A DNA stretch of 64,000 nucleotides from Henriciella sp. (lineage in GTDB: Bacteria; Pseudomonadota; Alphaproteobacteria; Caulobacterales; Hyphomonadaceae), in contig JABSPZ010000005.1 of the NCBI GenBank assembly GCA_013213785.1, positions 416,255 to 480,254 on the forward strand. The letters are read 5' to 3'. The notes beneath the pieces are model-generated. The model did not search any database. It was not told the origin of the DNA and saw only the letters and a program-made list of their open reading frames with translations. Of this stretch, positions 1-8,578 are shown in pieces (the stretch's first letter is position 1; every line of letters starts with the position of its first letter). The position numbers and the translations under genes were made by a program.

Positions 1-1
1 T

Positions 2-772
2 GACAGCTTCGATCAAAGCACACGCAACCTCGCAGCAGCTGGCACGCCGACCGCATCCCGCACAGACGAGAAGTTTTCGCCGCGCGCCGGCCTGATTTTC
101 AAGCCGCAGGAAAATATCTCCATTTATGCCGCATACAGCGAGACGTTCCTTCCGCGTTCGGGTGAGCAGTTTGCCAGCACTGGCAGCCTTGACCCTGACG
201 AGTTTGAGAATGCTGAAATCGGCGTAAAGTGGGATTTCCAACCTGGGCTTAGCCTAACCGCAGCCTACTTCCAGAATGATGAAACGCGTGCTGCGCGTGA
301 CGATACCACCGGCGAAGATTTCGAAGTTCGTGGTACTGAGGTCGAAGGGTTTGAAGTTCAACTTCAAGGGCAACTGACCGAACAGCTCTTCTTGACCGCA
401 GGTTACAGCTACCTCGAAGGCGAAACCGACAATGGCCGTGAACTGCCGCGCGAGCTTCCTGAGAATATGTTCTCTGTGTGGGGCGCTTATCAGATCACAG
501 ACAAGTTCGGCGTCGGACTAGGGGCAACTTATCAAGATGAGTCGTTCATTACCGACCTTGATATCGGCGATGATGCTTCAACTCATCCAACCCTGCCAAG
601 CTATACGCGCTTCGATGCTGCAGCTTACTACGACATCTCAGACGATCTTCGTATCCAGCTCAACATCGAGAACCTCACAGACGAGCTCTACTTCCCAACA
701 TCGCACAGCACGCACCAAGCGACTGTCGGTGAGCCTCTGAACGCTAAAATCACCCTCACAGGTCGCTTCTAG
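2..772 (+). CDS. TonB-dependent siderophore receptor, C-terminal part
   Basis: This is the last 256 codons of an outer-membrane TonB-dependent receptor; the 5' part lies outside the window, and the frame is open from base 2. The visible residues are alternating beta strands of the barrel. They include a SPRAGLIFKP stretch followed by a YAAYSETFLPRSG segment, which is characteristic of ferric-siderophore receptors. The protein ends in LTGRF, a barrel-type terminus with a final aromatic residue as recognised by the BAM machinery. A hairpin terminator follows directly. The substrate is inferred to be a ferric siderophore, because the plug domain, which would help, is missing. The barrel assignment is firm; the substrate is tentative. 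Confidence 0.88.
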   Translation, partial: DSFDQSTRNLAAAGTPTASRTDEKFSPRAGLIFKPQENISIYAAYSETFLPRSGEQFASTGSLDPDEFENAEIGVKWDFQPGLSLTAAYFQNDETRAARDDTTGEDFEVRGTEVEGFEVQLQGQLTEQLFLTAGYSYLEGETDNGRELPRELPENMFSVWGAYQITDKFGVGLGATYQDESFITDLDIGDDASTHPTLPSYTRFDAAAYYDISDDLRIQLNIENLTDELYFPTSHSTHQATVGEPLNAKITLTGRF

Positions 773-787
773 CGTTTCCTCCAAACT

Positions 788-820
788 GCCGCAGGCCGAT
801 CCTGGCCTGCGGCTTTTTCT
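788..820 (+). terminator. Intrinsic terminator after the TonB receptor
   Basis: A 10-bp GC-rich stem (GCCGCAGGCC paired with GGCCTGCGGC) with a 6-base loop is followed by a run of five T. It lies 16 bases after the receptor stop codon and separates it from the ABC exporter gene. Confidence 0.85.
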
Positions 821-889
821 CTTTTAATGGCAGTGTCTTTTTGTATGCTGCCCTATGCAGAGTGACCGGCTCGCCCCATATGGCGGCCT

Positions 890-2728
890 ATGAGTGCACA
901 AACACAAACTGCGGACCCCGACAAAATTGAGAGTGCCGACGGCGGCATTGGCGTTTCAATCGGCCGCATCCTGAAGCTCCTCGCACGTCCTGAACTCGCC
1001 AAATGGCGGCCTATTATGGTTTTGGCTATTTTGCTGACCCTCGGTGCGGCGGCATTGGAAGTGGCGGCACCGATCTTGGTTGGTGTCGCGATAAATCAAC
1101 TGGTCGCGAATGAGCAGGGCATCGCCGCAGGGTTCGGATCTTCCGCGATTTACTTCATTGCCGCAATGAGTGTTCAGTTCATTGCTCGAGCCATGCCGCA
1201 ATTACGAGACTGGCTGTTCTCTCCCGTAAGCCAAGACGCTCAGCGGATTGCTTGTGTGGATGCGTTTGGACACGCTCAGAGCTTGTCGCTTGGATTTCAC
1301 CAGACACGTCGGACGGGTGCGCTTAACCGAGTCATTGAGCGCGGCGCCAGCGCAATTGATTATCTCATCCGGTTCCTAGCCTTCAATATCGGACCGACTT
1401 TCGTGCGATTGATATTGGCAGCTATTGCGCTTGCCGTTGCCTATGATCCTTTTCTCGCGGTTATCGCGATCGTCACTATTGCGATCTACGTGATCGCGAC
1501 GGTCATGATTACAGAGTGGCGCGTTCGTCAGCGCCGCCGAATGAACGAAGCGGATACTCGCTTTCGTGGCATAGCCGTGGATATTTTGACCAATTTCGAA
1601 ACCGTGAAGTCGTTCGCTGCCGAAACAAGAGAAACGGGCCGCTTTAACGACGCCATGCGCAATTACAATTTACGTTATGTAGACGCCATTCGGTCGATGT
1701 ATGTTCTTAATGCGACCCAGGCATTTGTCATGAGTGCGGGTATGCTCGGTGCACTCGTTCTATCAGCCTGGAATGTGTCCCAGAACACAATGCAGATCGG
1801 TGATATCGCGGCGGTACAAATGCTGTTCGTTTCGCTCTACGCTCCTCTAAACATCCTAGGTTGGGCTTGGCGCGAGATTAAGCAGGGGGCTGTTGATCTC
1901 GAGAAGCTCTATGGGCTCCTCGGTATGAAACCGGAAGTAGCTGACAAACCGGATGCCGTCGAACTCAAGTCACCGAGAGGTAGCGTTTCGTTCGAACACG
2001 TTGGCTTTACGCATGATGCCCGAGCAGTTGGTGTTCAAGACATCAGCTTTGACGTGCCCGCTGGAAAGAAGATTGCTTTCGTCGGTACATCGGGCGCCGG
2101 GAAATCAACGCTCCTCAAACTTCTGTTCCGTTTTTATGACGTGCAAAGCGGCCGCGTTCTTGTTGATAGTCGGGATGTGCGCGATTTGACTCAAGAGAGC
2201 TTGCGACAAGCGCTTGGATTGGTGCCGCAGGACGTTGTTCTGTTCAACGAAACGATCAAATCGAACATCAGCTATGCTAAGCCCGACGCCACAATGGATC
2301 AGTTGCGGGATGCGGCGCGCAGAGCGCAACTTCTCGACTTCATTGAGAGCCTTCCAGATGGCTGGGATACGCGCGTCGGTGAACGCGGGCTGAAACTCTC
2401 CGGCGGTGAGAAACAGCGTGTAGGCATCGCGCGAGTTATTCTCGCTGACCCCGCTATCCTCGTCCTCGACGAAGCGACATCGGCGCTCGACAGCGCCACA
2501 GAAGCTGCAGTGCAGGACGCGTTGGACGAAGCCTCGAGAGGACGCACGACCCTTATGGTGGCGCACCGCCTTTCGACGGTTCAGAACGCCGACGAGATCG
2601 TCGTTCTCAAAGCCGGCCGAGTGATCGAGCGCGGGACGCATGAAGACCTCTTGGCAGCCAGGGGCGAATATGCCGATATGTGGGCGCGTCAGGCGAAGCG
2701 CGATGCGCTCGCGTTACCTGCTGAATAG
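890..2728 (+). CDS. Atm1/HMT1-type ABC exporter, fused permease-ATPase
   Basis: A 612-residue half-transporter with an N-terminal six-helix membrane domain (about residues 35-330) and a C-terminal nucleotide-binding domain. The Walker A GTSGAGKST is near residue 400, the signature LSGGEKQ near 503, the Walker B ILVLDEATSALD near 523 and the H-loop VAHRLST near 557. The segment linking the two domains and the motif around ETVKSFAAE are typical of the Atm1/ABCB7 branch, which works as a homodimer in the inner membrane. Characterised alphaproteobacterial members export glutathione-linked metal or sulfur species; that role is carried over from the family. The next gene starts 14 bases downstream, so the two are probably co-transcribed. 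Confidence 0.9.
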   Translation: MSAQTQTADPDKIESADGGIGVSIGRILKLLARPELAKWRPIMVLAILLTLGAAALEVAAPILVGVAINQLVANEQGIAAGFGSSAIYFIAAMSVQFIARAMPQLRDWLFSPVSQDAQRIACVDAFGHAQSLSLGFHQTRRTGALNRVIERGASAIDYLIRFLAFNIGPTFVRLILAAIALAVAYDPFLAVIAIVTIAIYVIATVMITEWRVRQRRRMNEADTRFRGIAVDILTNFETVKSFAAETRETGRFNDAMRNYNLRYVDAIRSMYVLNATQAFVMSAGMLGALVLSAWNVSQNTMQIGDIAAVQMLFVSLYAPLNILGWAWREIKQGAVDLEKLYGLLGMKPEVADKPDAVELKSPRGSVSFEHVGFTHDARAVGVQDISFDVPAGKKIAFVGTSGAGKSTLLKLLFRFYDVQSGRVLVDSRDVRDLTQESLRQALGLVPQDVVLFNETIKSNISYAKPDATMDQLRDAARRAQLLDFIESLPDGWDTRVGERGLKLSGGEKQRVGIARVILADPAILVLDEATSALDSATEAAVQDALDEASRGRTTLMVAHRLSTVQNADEIVVLKAGRVIERGTHEDLLAARGEYADMWARQAKRDALALPAE

Positions 2729-2742
2729 GAGACTTGGGTCCG

Positions 2743-3654
2743 ATGTCCGATACAGATTTAAGCCGCGAAACCTTCCCCTGGCTTCGGAGCGGGTTTGACT
2801 TGGAAGGATATGTCGGCGCGCTGGCTGCCTGGTTGGTCGGGATTCTGCTCGGTATTTTGTGGGCGCCGCTGTTTTGGATAGGCTTCACGGCGGCGATCGT
2901 CATTCTGTTGGCAACGCGTACGGCAGAGCGAACAGTACCAGATGCCGAGGATATCGTTGTTGCGCCATCTGATGGAATGGTTGTTTCCGTTGGCGGGGCG
3001 ACGCCCCCTGATGAACTACGTCTAGAAGGGGCAGGCTGGACTAGGGTCCGTGTCTCCGTCGGCCCTACAAAAACGAATGGCATTTGCGCGCCCATGGACG
3101 GGGCAATCGACCACGTCATTCGGGAGACCGGCGATCCAGCAGCGTTCGCGGCGACAAAGCCGGACCGTCCTGGTCTGACGCTCGCTTATGTCGCGCTTGA
3201 AAGCGGAGAGCGCTCCGTCGGAATGTGCTACGCGACAGGTGGTCTCGGGCCACGTCTGGAGATTGATAAAGAGGCGGGGGACGCCGTGCGTCTTGGCCGC
3301 GGCATCGGCACGCTTCGTATGGGTGGTTGGTATGACCTCTATGTTCCGTCTGAAATGGATGTTCTTCCGGTGCCCGGACAAACCTTGATCGGATCAGAAA
3401 CGATTATTGGGCGTTTTGGCGGCGCGAGCAGCGATCTCTTCGAGCGTGATGAGGTCGAGAAGACCGAGCCTGGGGCGGACGAAGACACATCAGATGAGCC
3501 GTTAGAGGCGGAGCTTGTGATTGATGAGGATGATGAGCTGACGCTTGAAGCTTTGTCCAGAGAAGAAGATGCGGTCGACAAGGAAGACGAAGACGTCTCT
3601 GAAATGTTCGCGCGTTTGAAGAAAGAAGCTCGCAAAATCCAGGATGATGAATAA
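2743..3654 (+). CDS. Phosphatidylserine decarboxylase-like protein without the pyruvoyl serine
   Basis: A 303-residue protein with a membrane hairpin at about residues 25-65, then a phosphatidylserine decarboxylase-like core, then a very acidic tail from about residue 230. The core follows the short bacterial PSD pattern: APSDGMVVSVG, a GICAPMDGAI stretch and a C-terminal GTLRMGGWYDLYVP. In active short PSDs this last site reads RFGSxVD, and the serine is converted to the pyruvoyl cofactor. Here the G-S pair is G-G (second Gly codon at 3325-3327). Either the enzyme does not self-process or it is a non-catalytic paralogue. I chose the ATG at 2743 because AGGAG lies 11 bases upstream; a TTG at 2734 would sit on top of that site. 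The fold is likely, the activity doubtful. Confidence 0.75.
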   Translation: MSDTDLSRETFPWLRSGFDLEGYVGALAAWLVGILLGILWAPLFWIGFTAAIVILLATRTAERTVPDAEDIVVAPSDGMVVSVGGATPPDELRLEGAGWTRVRVSVGPTKTNGICAPMDGAIDHVIRETGDPAAFAATKPDRPGLTLAYVALESGERSVGMCYATGGLGPRLEIDKEAGDAVRLGRGIGTLRMGGWYDLYVPSEMDVLPVPGQTLIGSETIIGRFGGASSDLFERDEVEKTEPGADEDTSDEPLEAELVIDEDDELTLEALSREEDAVDKEDEDVSEMFARLKKEARKIQDDE

Positions 3655-3865
3655 CCGACGTCTAAAGACTGCGCCGTATTCATTGACCTTTAACCCAATC
3701 ACCGCCATGTGGCGCGCGTCGTTGCGCAAAATGCTGCGCATGGCCTCAACAGCGTGAATCGCACCCGTCATTGAACGGGAAGAGTTGGTGCCTTTAGACA
3801 GTCTATTTCATAAGCGCTCTTGTTCACGCAGGCCGTTCTCTATCGCACCAGACGAAAGACTTTGC

Positions 3866-5200
3866 GTGACTATATTTTCAGAACTGAACCTGCATCGCCA
3901 GGTTCTTAAAGCCGTGACGGCGGAAGGCTATGAAACGCCGACGCCAATTCAACTCCAATCTATTCCGCATCTGTTAGAGCGCCGTGATCTCCTGGGCATC
4001 GCGCAAACAGGAACTGGGAAAACCGCTGCCTTTGCGCTTCCAACTCTCAACCATTTGAGAGAGCGCAACGAAAACCGAGCGCCCAAGAGCACGAAAGTTC
4101 TCGTGCTGGCGCCGACGCGCGAACTTGCGGCGCAGATCGCCGAGAGCTTTCAGACGTATTCGAAGTTCATGGATTGTGTGACGCAAACTGTGTTCGGTGG
4201 CGTGAAGATCAACAAACAGATCAGAGCGCTTGAGCGCGGCTGTCATGTTTTAGTGGCAACGCCTGGGCGTCTTCTCGATCTCGTTAATCAGGGTGCCGTT
4301 CAGCTCGGTGACGTTGAAGTCCTGATTCTCGATGAAGCGGATCAGATGCTCGATATGGGCTTCATCCACGATCTGCAAAAGATCATCTCTCATGTTCCGA
4401 AGGAGCGGCAGACACTCTTGTTCTCAGCGACGATGCCGAAACTGATTTCAGACTTGGCGGAAAAGTATCTCAAAGATCCCGTTCGTGTTTCTGTTGCGCC
4501 AGAGAGCACGACCGCCGAGCGTGTTACGCAAGGGGTTATTCACGTCGCCAATAACAATAAGCTTCGGTTGCTGGGCAAATTGCTCGACGATCCGTCCATT
4601 GACCGAGCGCTCGTCTTCACGCGAACCAAGCATGGCGCGGATAAAGTCGTCCGAAAGCTGATGGCGAAAAAGTACCCCGCCATGGCGATTCACGGCAACA
4701 AATCTCAATCGCAGCGCCTGAAAGCGCTCGCAGCCTTTAAGTCTGGCGAGTGTCGCATATTGATCGCGACGGATATCGCCGCGCGCGGTATCGATATCGA
4801 CGGCATCTCGCATGTGATCAATTTCGAGATGCCGAACGTCGCCGAGCAGTATGTTCACCGTATCGGTCGGACGGCTCGAGCAGGCCGCGAAGGTGTTTCG
4901 ATCTCATTGGTTGCGGAAGATGAACTCTACTATCTACGGGAGGTCGAAAAGATCACCCGCGTTGAGGTCGAGATTTTGCCGGCGCCTGAGGGCTGCGAAG
5001 GGCTTGTCCTGCCGACCCCTGATCCAAGTGTTCGCGTTCGTAAGCCAAAAGGACCTGCACGTCGATCAGGGCGCAATCAAGGTCAGGGACGCGGCGGTCA
5101 ACGCCAAGGTGGCAATCCGCCATCCAAGTCAAAGATGCGATCGCGAAAGCGTCCCGGCAAGAATCAACGACGTCGGGATCGTGAAAAGGTCAGTTCCTAG
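3866..5200 (+). CDS. rhlE: DEAD-box RNA helicase, RhlE type
   Basis: An ATP-dependent RNA helicase with both RecA-like domains. The Q-motif region YETPTPIQLQSIP opens the protein, AQTGTGKT (Walker A) is near residue 46, DEAD near 156, SAT near 187 and HRIGRTARAG near 330. A basic, Gly/Gln-rich tail typical of RhlE follows. The start is uncertain. The frame is open from a TTG at 3785, but the family normally begins with MTFSELxL, and the matching VTIFSELNLH begins with a GTG at 3866, giving 444 residues. The end overlaps the convergent DUF2842 gene by 4 bases. Expected role: RNA remodelling in ribosome assembly or mRNA decay, inferred from the family. Confidence 0.88.
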   Translation: MTIFSELNLHRQVLKAVTAEGYETPTPIQLQSIPHLLERRDLLGIAQTGTGKTAAFALPTLNHLRERNENRAPKSTKVLVLAPTRELAAQIAESFQTYSKFMDCVTQTVFGGVKINKQIRALERGCHVLVATPGRLLDLVNQGAVQLGDVEVLILDEADQMLDMGFIHDLQKIISHVPKERQTLLFSATMPKLISDLAEKYLKDPVRVSVAPESTTAERVTQGVIHVANNNKLRLLGKLLDDPSIDRALVFTRTKHGADKVVRKLMAKKYPAMAIHGNKSQSQRLKALAAFKSGECRILIATDIAARGIDIDGISHVINFEMPNVAEQYVHRIGRTARAGREGVSISLVAEDELYYLREVEKITRVEVEILPAPEGCEGLVLPTPDPSVRVRKPKGPARRSGRNQGQGRGGQRQGGNPPSKSKMRSRKRPGKNQRRRDREKVSS

Positions 5201-5403
5201 TCTTCGGGGACTGAGTTCATCCACGTGAAGACTGGTTTGAGTGGTAGTACCCAGCCAATGCCAGCAATCACGAAGAAAATTAGGCTTATCCATTTTGGCG
5301 CGGTGGCGAGCATCGTGCCAATTGTGGCCGCCCCCCAAATCCAAAACGCGAGGAAAAGCAGCACAGCGATACAGGCGATAAGTCTCCTTTGTGAGTGAGG
5401 CAT
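5197..5403 (-). CDS. DUF2842 small membrane protein
   Basis: A 68-residue protein with two predicted membrane helices (about residues 8-32 and 40-55) separated by a short basic loop. The second half reads GIGWVLPLKPVFTWM, which matches the conserved C-terminal pattern of DUF2842, a small family found in Alphaproteobacteria. No function is known for the family. It is transcribed against the helicase gene and divergently from the heme A synthase gene. Confidence 0.78.
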   Translation of the reverse strand: MPHSQRRLIACIAVLLFLAFWIWGAATIGTMLATAPKWISLIFFVIAGIGWVLPLKPVFTWMNSVPED

Positions 5404-5478
5404 AAACTGTACTTTCCTTGATCCTGCGACCGTGTGGCCGCTTGCTGTTCGTGCTTAGAGGATCAAATAGAGCGCATT

Positions 5479-6531
5479 ATGCCTGACGCAACTTCTCCTA
5501 TCGCCGCACGCTGGATCCAACGCTGGCTCATCGTCATTGGGCTCATGGTCTATGCCATGATCTTGATCGGCGGTGCGACTCGGCTCACCGATTCTGGCCT
5601 ATCCATCACCGAATGGGCCCCCATTAAAGGCGCTCTTCCTCCATTGAGTGAGCAAGCTTGGCTCAGCGAGTTCGAAAAGTACAAAGAGACAGCCGAATTC
5701 CAGCAGCAAAACTACAATATGACGATGTCCGAGTTCCAATTCATCTACTGGTGGGAATGGGGACATCGCTTGTTTGGACGTCTGATTGGGCTCGTTGCCA
5801 TTGGTGGCTTCGTTTGGTTCGCAGCAATGCGCTGGCTATCAAAGAAGTGGACTGCGCGTCTTGGTGTTCTTATCGCGTTGGGCGGTCTGCAAGGCTTCAT
5901 CGGATGGTGGATGGTCGCGAGTGGTATCGGCGACACGGATCGGCTTGACGTTGCGCCGTATCGCTTGATGACCCATTTCGGATTAGCTCTGCTTATTATC
6001 GCGATTACCGCTTGGTTCTGGTTCGATTTGAGCGAGCGAGAACGAACGCCCGTCAGAGGTTCTATTCGCTGGCTCGCCATGGGTGTGCTCGGATTGACCA
6101 GCTTTCAGATGATGTCCGGCGCGCTCGTTGCGGGGCTGGATGCTGGGCGTTCCTATACGGACTGGCCGCTTATGGCGGGCGAGTTGGTACCTACGCATTA
6201 CATAGACGCCGAGCTTGGGGTGCGCAGCCTGTTTGAGGGGCGTGCCGCAACCCAGTTTAATCATCGCGCAGGGGCTTACTTGCTCTGGGCGCTCGCATTG
6301 TTCGCAGCCTTTCAGGCAAGAGGCACGACCCTGTTCAAACCTTTCGGTCTGATCGCATTATTGGTCACGGCGCAGGCGGTTTGGGGGATCATCACCCTGG
6401 TCAATGCAGCGCCGCTTCCAATCGCGCTGGTTCACCAGGGGCTTGGCGTGATTGTGCTGCTCGCCTCGATTTGGCTTGTCTGGGCTACTCGCCCTCAGGC
6501 GTTGCCGAATAGCCAAACGGCTCCAGCGTAA
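5479..6531 (+). CDS. ctaA: Heme A synthase (Cox15/CtaA)
   Basis: An integral membrane protein of about 350 residues with eight predicted helices that oxidises the C8 methyl of heme O to give heme A for the aa3-type cytochrome oxidase. The family signature GGATRLTDSGLSITEW is near residue 30. The heme-ligating histidines occur in WEWGHRLFGR, in the MTHFGLA segment, in FNHRAGAY and in LVHQGLG, one per transmembrane repeat as expected. The long periplasmic insert between helices 1 and 2 is the alphaproteobacterial/mitochondrial Cox15 form. The frame is open from 5434, but the ATG at 5479 gives the usual N-terminus. The 3' end overlaps the convergent lipoprotein gene by 47 bases. Confidence 0.93.
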   Translation: MPDATSPIAARWIQRWLIVIGLMVYAMILIGGATRLTDSGLSITEWAPIKGALPPLSEQAWLSEFEKYKETAEFQQQNYNMTMSEFQFIYWWEWGHRLFGRLIGLVAIGGFVWFAAMRWLSKKWTARLGVLIALGGLQGFIGWWMVASGIGDTDRLDVAPYRLMTHFGLALLIIAITAWFWFDLSERERTPVRGSIRWLAMGVLGLTSFQMMSGALVAGLDAGRSYTDWPLMAGELVPTHYIDAELGVRSLFEGRAATQFNHRAGAYLLWALALFAAFQARGTTLFKPFGLIALLVTAQAVWGIITLVNAAPLPIALVHQGLGVIVLLASIWLVWATRPQALPNSQTAPA

Positions 6532-7504
6532 CTTTACTCGGATCGATATAGGTCACGGTGTGAGCATCAGTGCTGGCTTGTCCGGAAATAACGATGACGC
6601 CGCCGGGGTAGCCGCCGCCGCGTGCGTCGCCGGTCCCAGCCATATCAGTTGGCACCTGAGGCGGACGTACGGTGATCCCATCGAGGACTTCAAACTCCAC
6701 GACTTCGTCAGACGGCGTCACCATTGTGTAGCCGCCGAGATCATCGAGAATGAAGCGATAGTGCTTGCTTCGGTTGCTCAAATCCAAAGCCGCGAGGACT
6801 GGAGCTGAGTAAGCAACATCCTCGGTATCAGTTAGAACACAAGCGGTGATGTCTCGGTCTGCGCGGGCCGGCTCGTCCAACAAGAGAATCAGATTGTCTC
6901 CAGCTTCAACCAGTCGTCCAAGTTTCAATTCGCGGCGCGCGCCTTGGGTCCAGAATCCGATTCGCATAATGCCATCGCGCTCAAATGTGGGGGCACCGCT
7001 ACACAAGCCTTCTATAAGGTCGTCAGTTCCGGCGTCGAGCGGGTAGGGGAGCGGCTCGGGAAGTTCTCCGCCGTGCAAATAGAGAGATAGGTCGCCGTCT
7101 TGGGTAATCCCAGGGAACACAGTTACTGGCGTATCTTGCAATTGAAGAAACCGGCCGTCGGCGACTTGTGAAATGCCAATATCGGCTTTGTCGGTTACAC
7201 GTTCGCCCTCCAGATCGAGAAACTGCAAACCGCCATCCAAAAAGGCCACAGCGACCGTAGATCCCAGTTCGCCGGCAACACCAATGCTATTAATTGGGCT
7301 GCCAAGGTCATTTGTTTGCCATACCGCCGGTAGTGAAAGCCCTTCAGATTCTGGTGTTTCGGCTGTATCTACGGGGGTATCGGACGTATCTGTATCCACA
7401 GGTGCGTCAGCCGGGCTACAGGCCGCAGCAAGTAAAAGCAGGGTCAGGGCCGAAGGCGCGTTGACAAGGCGTTTCGCGGCGCGTAGATGCGGGCGCTTGA
7501 ACAT
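6485..7504 (-). CDS. Hypothetical lipoprotein with beta-propeller-like repeats
   Basis: A 339-residue predicted lipoprotein. A basic start (MFKRPHLRAAKRLV) leads into a hydrophobic stretch ending in the lipobox LLAAAC, then a Thr/Asp/Pro-rich linker. The rest is all-beta in appearance, with repeated short strands such as VAVAFLDGGLQFLDLEGE that resemble blades of a small propeller; I could not assign a family. I chose the ATG at 7504 because it directly precedes the signal peptide and has CGGAG upstream; the frame itself is open to 7591. It is divergent from rplM and its 3' end overlaps ctaA by 47 bases. Location inferred: periplasmic, lipid-anchored. Confidence 0.75.
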   Translation of the reverse strand: MFKRPHLRAAKRLVNAPSALTLLLLAAACSPADAPVDTDTSDTPVDTAETPESEGLSLPAVWQTNDLGSPINSIGVAGELGSTVAVAFLDGGLQFLDLEGERVTDKADIGISQVADGRFLQLQDTPVTVFPGITQDGDLSLYLHGGELPEPLPYPLDAGTDDLIEGLCSGAPTFERDGIMRIGFWTQGARRELKLGRLVEAGDNLILLLDEPARADRDITACVLTDTEDVAYSAPVLAALDLSNRSKHYRFILDDLGGYTMVTPSDEVVEFEVLDGITVRPPQVPTDMAGTGDARGGGYPGGVIVISGQASTDAHTVTYIDPSKVTLEPFGYSATPEGE

Positions 7505-7541
7505 TATCCAATAACTCCGAATGAGAGGCTCCGGCGGAGCA

Positions 7542-8006
7542 ATGAAAACATATAACGCACCAGCCGACGTTGAGAACAAATGGATCGTCATCGACGCGAC
7601 CGATGTCGTCGTGGGTCGTCTTGCTTCCTACGTCGCTAAACGTCTGCGTGGCAAGCACCGCGCTGACTTCACGCCTCACATTGACACAGGTGACTTTGTA
7701 GTCGTCGTCAATGCTGAGAAAGCCAAATTCACTGGCAACAAGCTGAGCGACAAAACTTACTACCGTCACACCGGTCACCCGGGCGGTATTAAAGAGACAA
7801 CAGCTGGCAAGATCCTTGGCGGTCGCTTCCCAGAGCGCGCGATTGAGCTCGCTGTGAAGCGTATGCTGCCAAAAGAAAGCGCTATGGCGCGCAAGCAATT
7901 CAAAAAGCTGCGTGTTTATGCTGGCGCTGAGCACCCACACGAGGCGCAAGGCCCTGAAGCGGTCGACTTCGCGTCTATGAACACCAAAAATACGAAGGTC
8001 GCCTAA
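7542..8006 (+). CDS. rplM: 50S ribosomal protein L13
   Basis: A ribosomal protein of 154 residues. The N-terminus ([17 protein letters not shown]) and the [23 protein letters not shown] and AVKRMLPK segments are the standard L13 signatures, and the length fits the alphaproteobacterial family. The ATG at 7542 is preceded by GGCGGAG; a longer start at 7521 would only add residues not found in L13. It is followed two bases later by rpsI, the universal rplM-rpsI operon. Confidence 0.97.
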   Translation: MKTYNAPADVENKWIVIDATDVVVGRLASYVAKRLRGKHRADFTPHIDTGDFVVVVNAEKAKFTGNKLSDKTYYRHTGHPGGIKETTAGKILGGRFPERAIELAVKRMLPKESAMARKQFKKLRVYAGAEHPHEAQGPEAVDFASMNTKNTKVA

Positions 8007-8008
8007 GC

Positions 8009-8500
8009 ATGGCTGAGACTGCACAATCCCTCGAAGACCTGAAGAACGTCACCGAAGGTGAAGGCGCCGCTGTAGAGCTGGAGCCGATCACTGCGGAACC
8101 AAAGATCGACGAGCACGGTCGCTCATACGGCACTGGACGCCGTAAATCAGCGACTGCCCGCGTTTGGCTGAAGCCAGGTTCAGGCAAGATCACCATTAAC
8201 GGTAAGGACCAGGACGAGTACTTCGCTCGCCCAGTGCTTCGCATGGTGCTCGAGCAGCCACTCATCGAAGCCGACCGTCGTACACAGTATGATGTTGTCG
8301 CGACTGTCAAAGGCTCTGGTCTTTCGGGTCAAGCTGGCGCCGTACGTCACGGGATTGCCCGCGCATTGGTCAACTTCGAACCAGAACTTCGTCGCACATT
8401 GAAGCCGTTCGGCTTCCTGACACGTGACCCACGTGTTGTTGAGCGTAAGAAGTACGGCCGTGCGAAAGCGCGTCGTAGCTTCCAGTTCTCTAAGCGCTAA
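8009..8500 (+). CDS. rpsI: 30S ribosomal protein S9
   Basis: A ribosomal protein of 163 residues. It has an N-terminal acidic extension of about 35 residues, common in Alphaproteobacteria, then the S9 core: [15 protein letters not shown], the [17 protein letters not shown] motif and the basic C-terminal tail ending in FSKR, which reaches toward the P-site tRNA. It starts two bases after the rplM stop codon and is followed by a terminator. Confidence 0.97.
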   Translation: MAETAQSLEDLKNVTEGEGAAVELEPITAEPKIDEHGRSYGTGRRKSATARVWLKPGSGKITINGKDQDEYFARPVLRMVLEQPLIEADRRTQYDVVATVKGSGLSGQAGAVRHGIARALVNFEPELRRTLKPFGFLTRDPRVVERKKYGRAKARRSFQFSKR

Positions 8501-8529
8501 GTGTTACGGTTTAAAAGTACACGTGATTG

Positions 8530-8555
8530 AGGCGCTCTTAACGGGCGCCTTTTTC
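8530..8555 (+). terminator. Intrinsic terminator of rplM-rpsI
   Basis: A 6-bp stem (AGGCGC with GCGCCT) and a 9-base loop are followed by five T, 29 bases after the rpsI stop codon. Confidence 0.8.
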
Positions 8556-8578
8556 GTATCTGGAAGAGAGGTTTAGCT

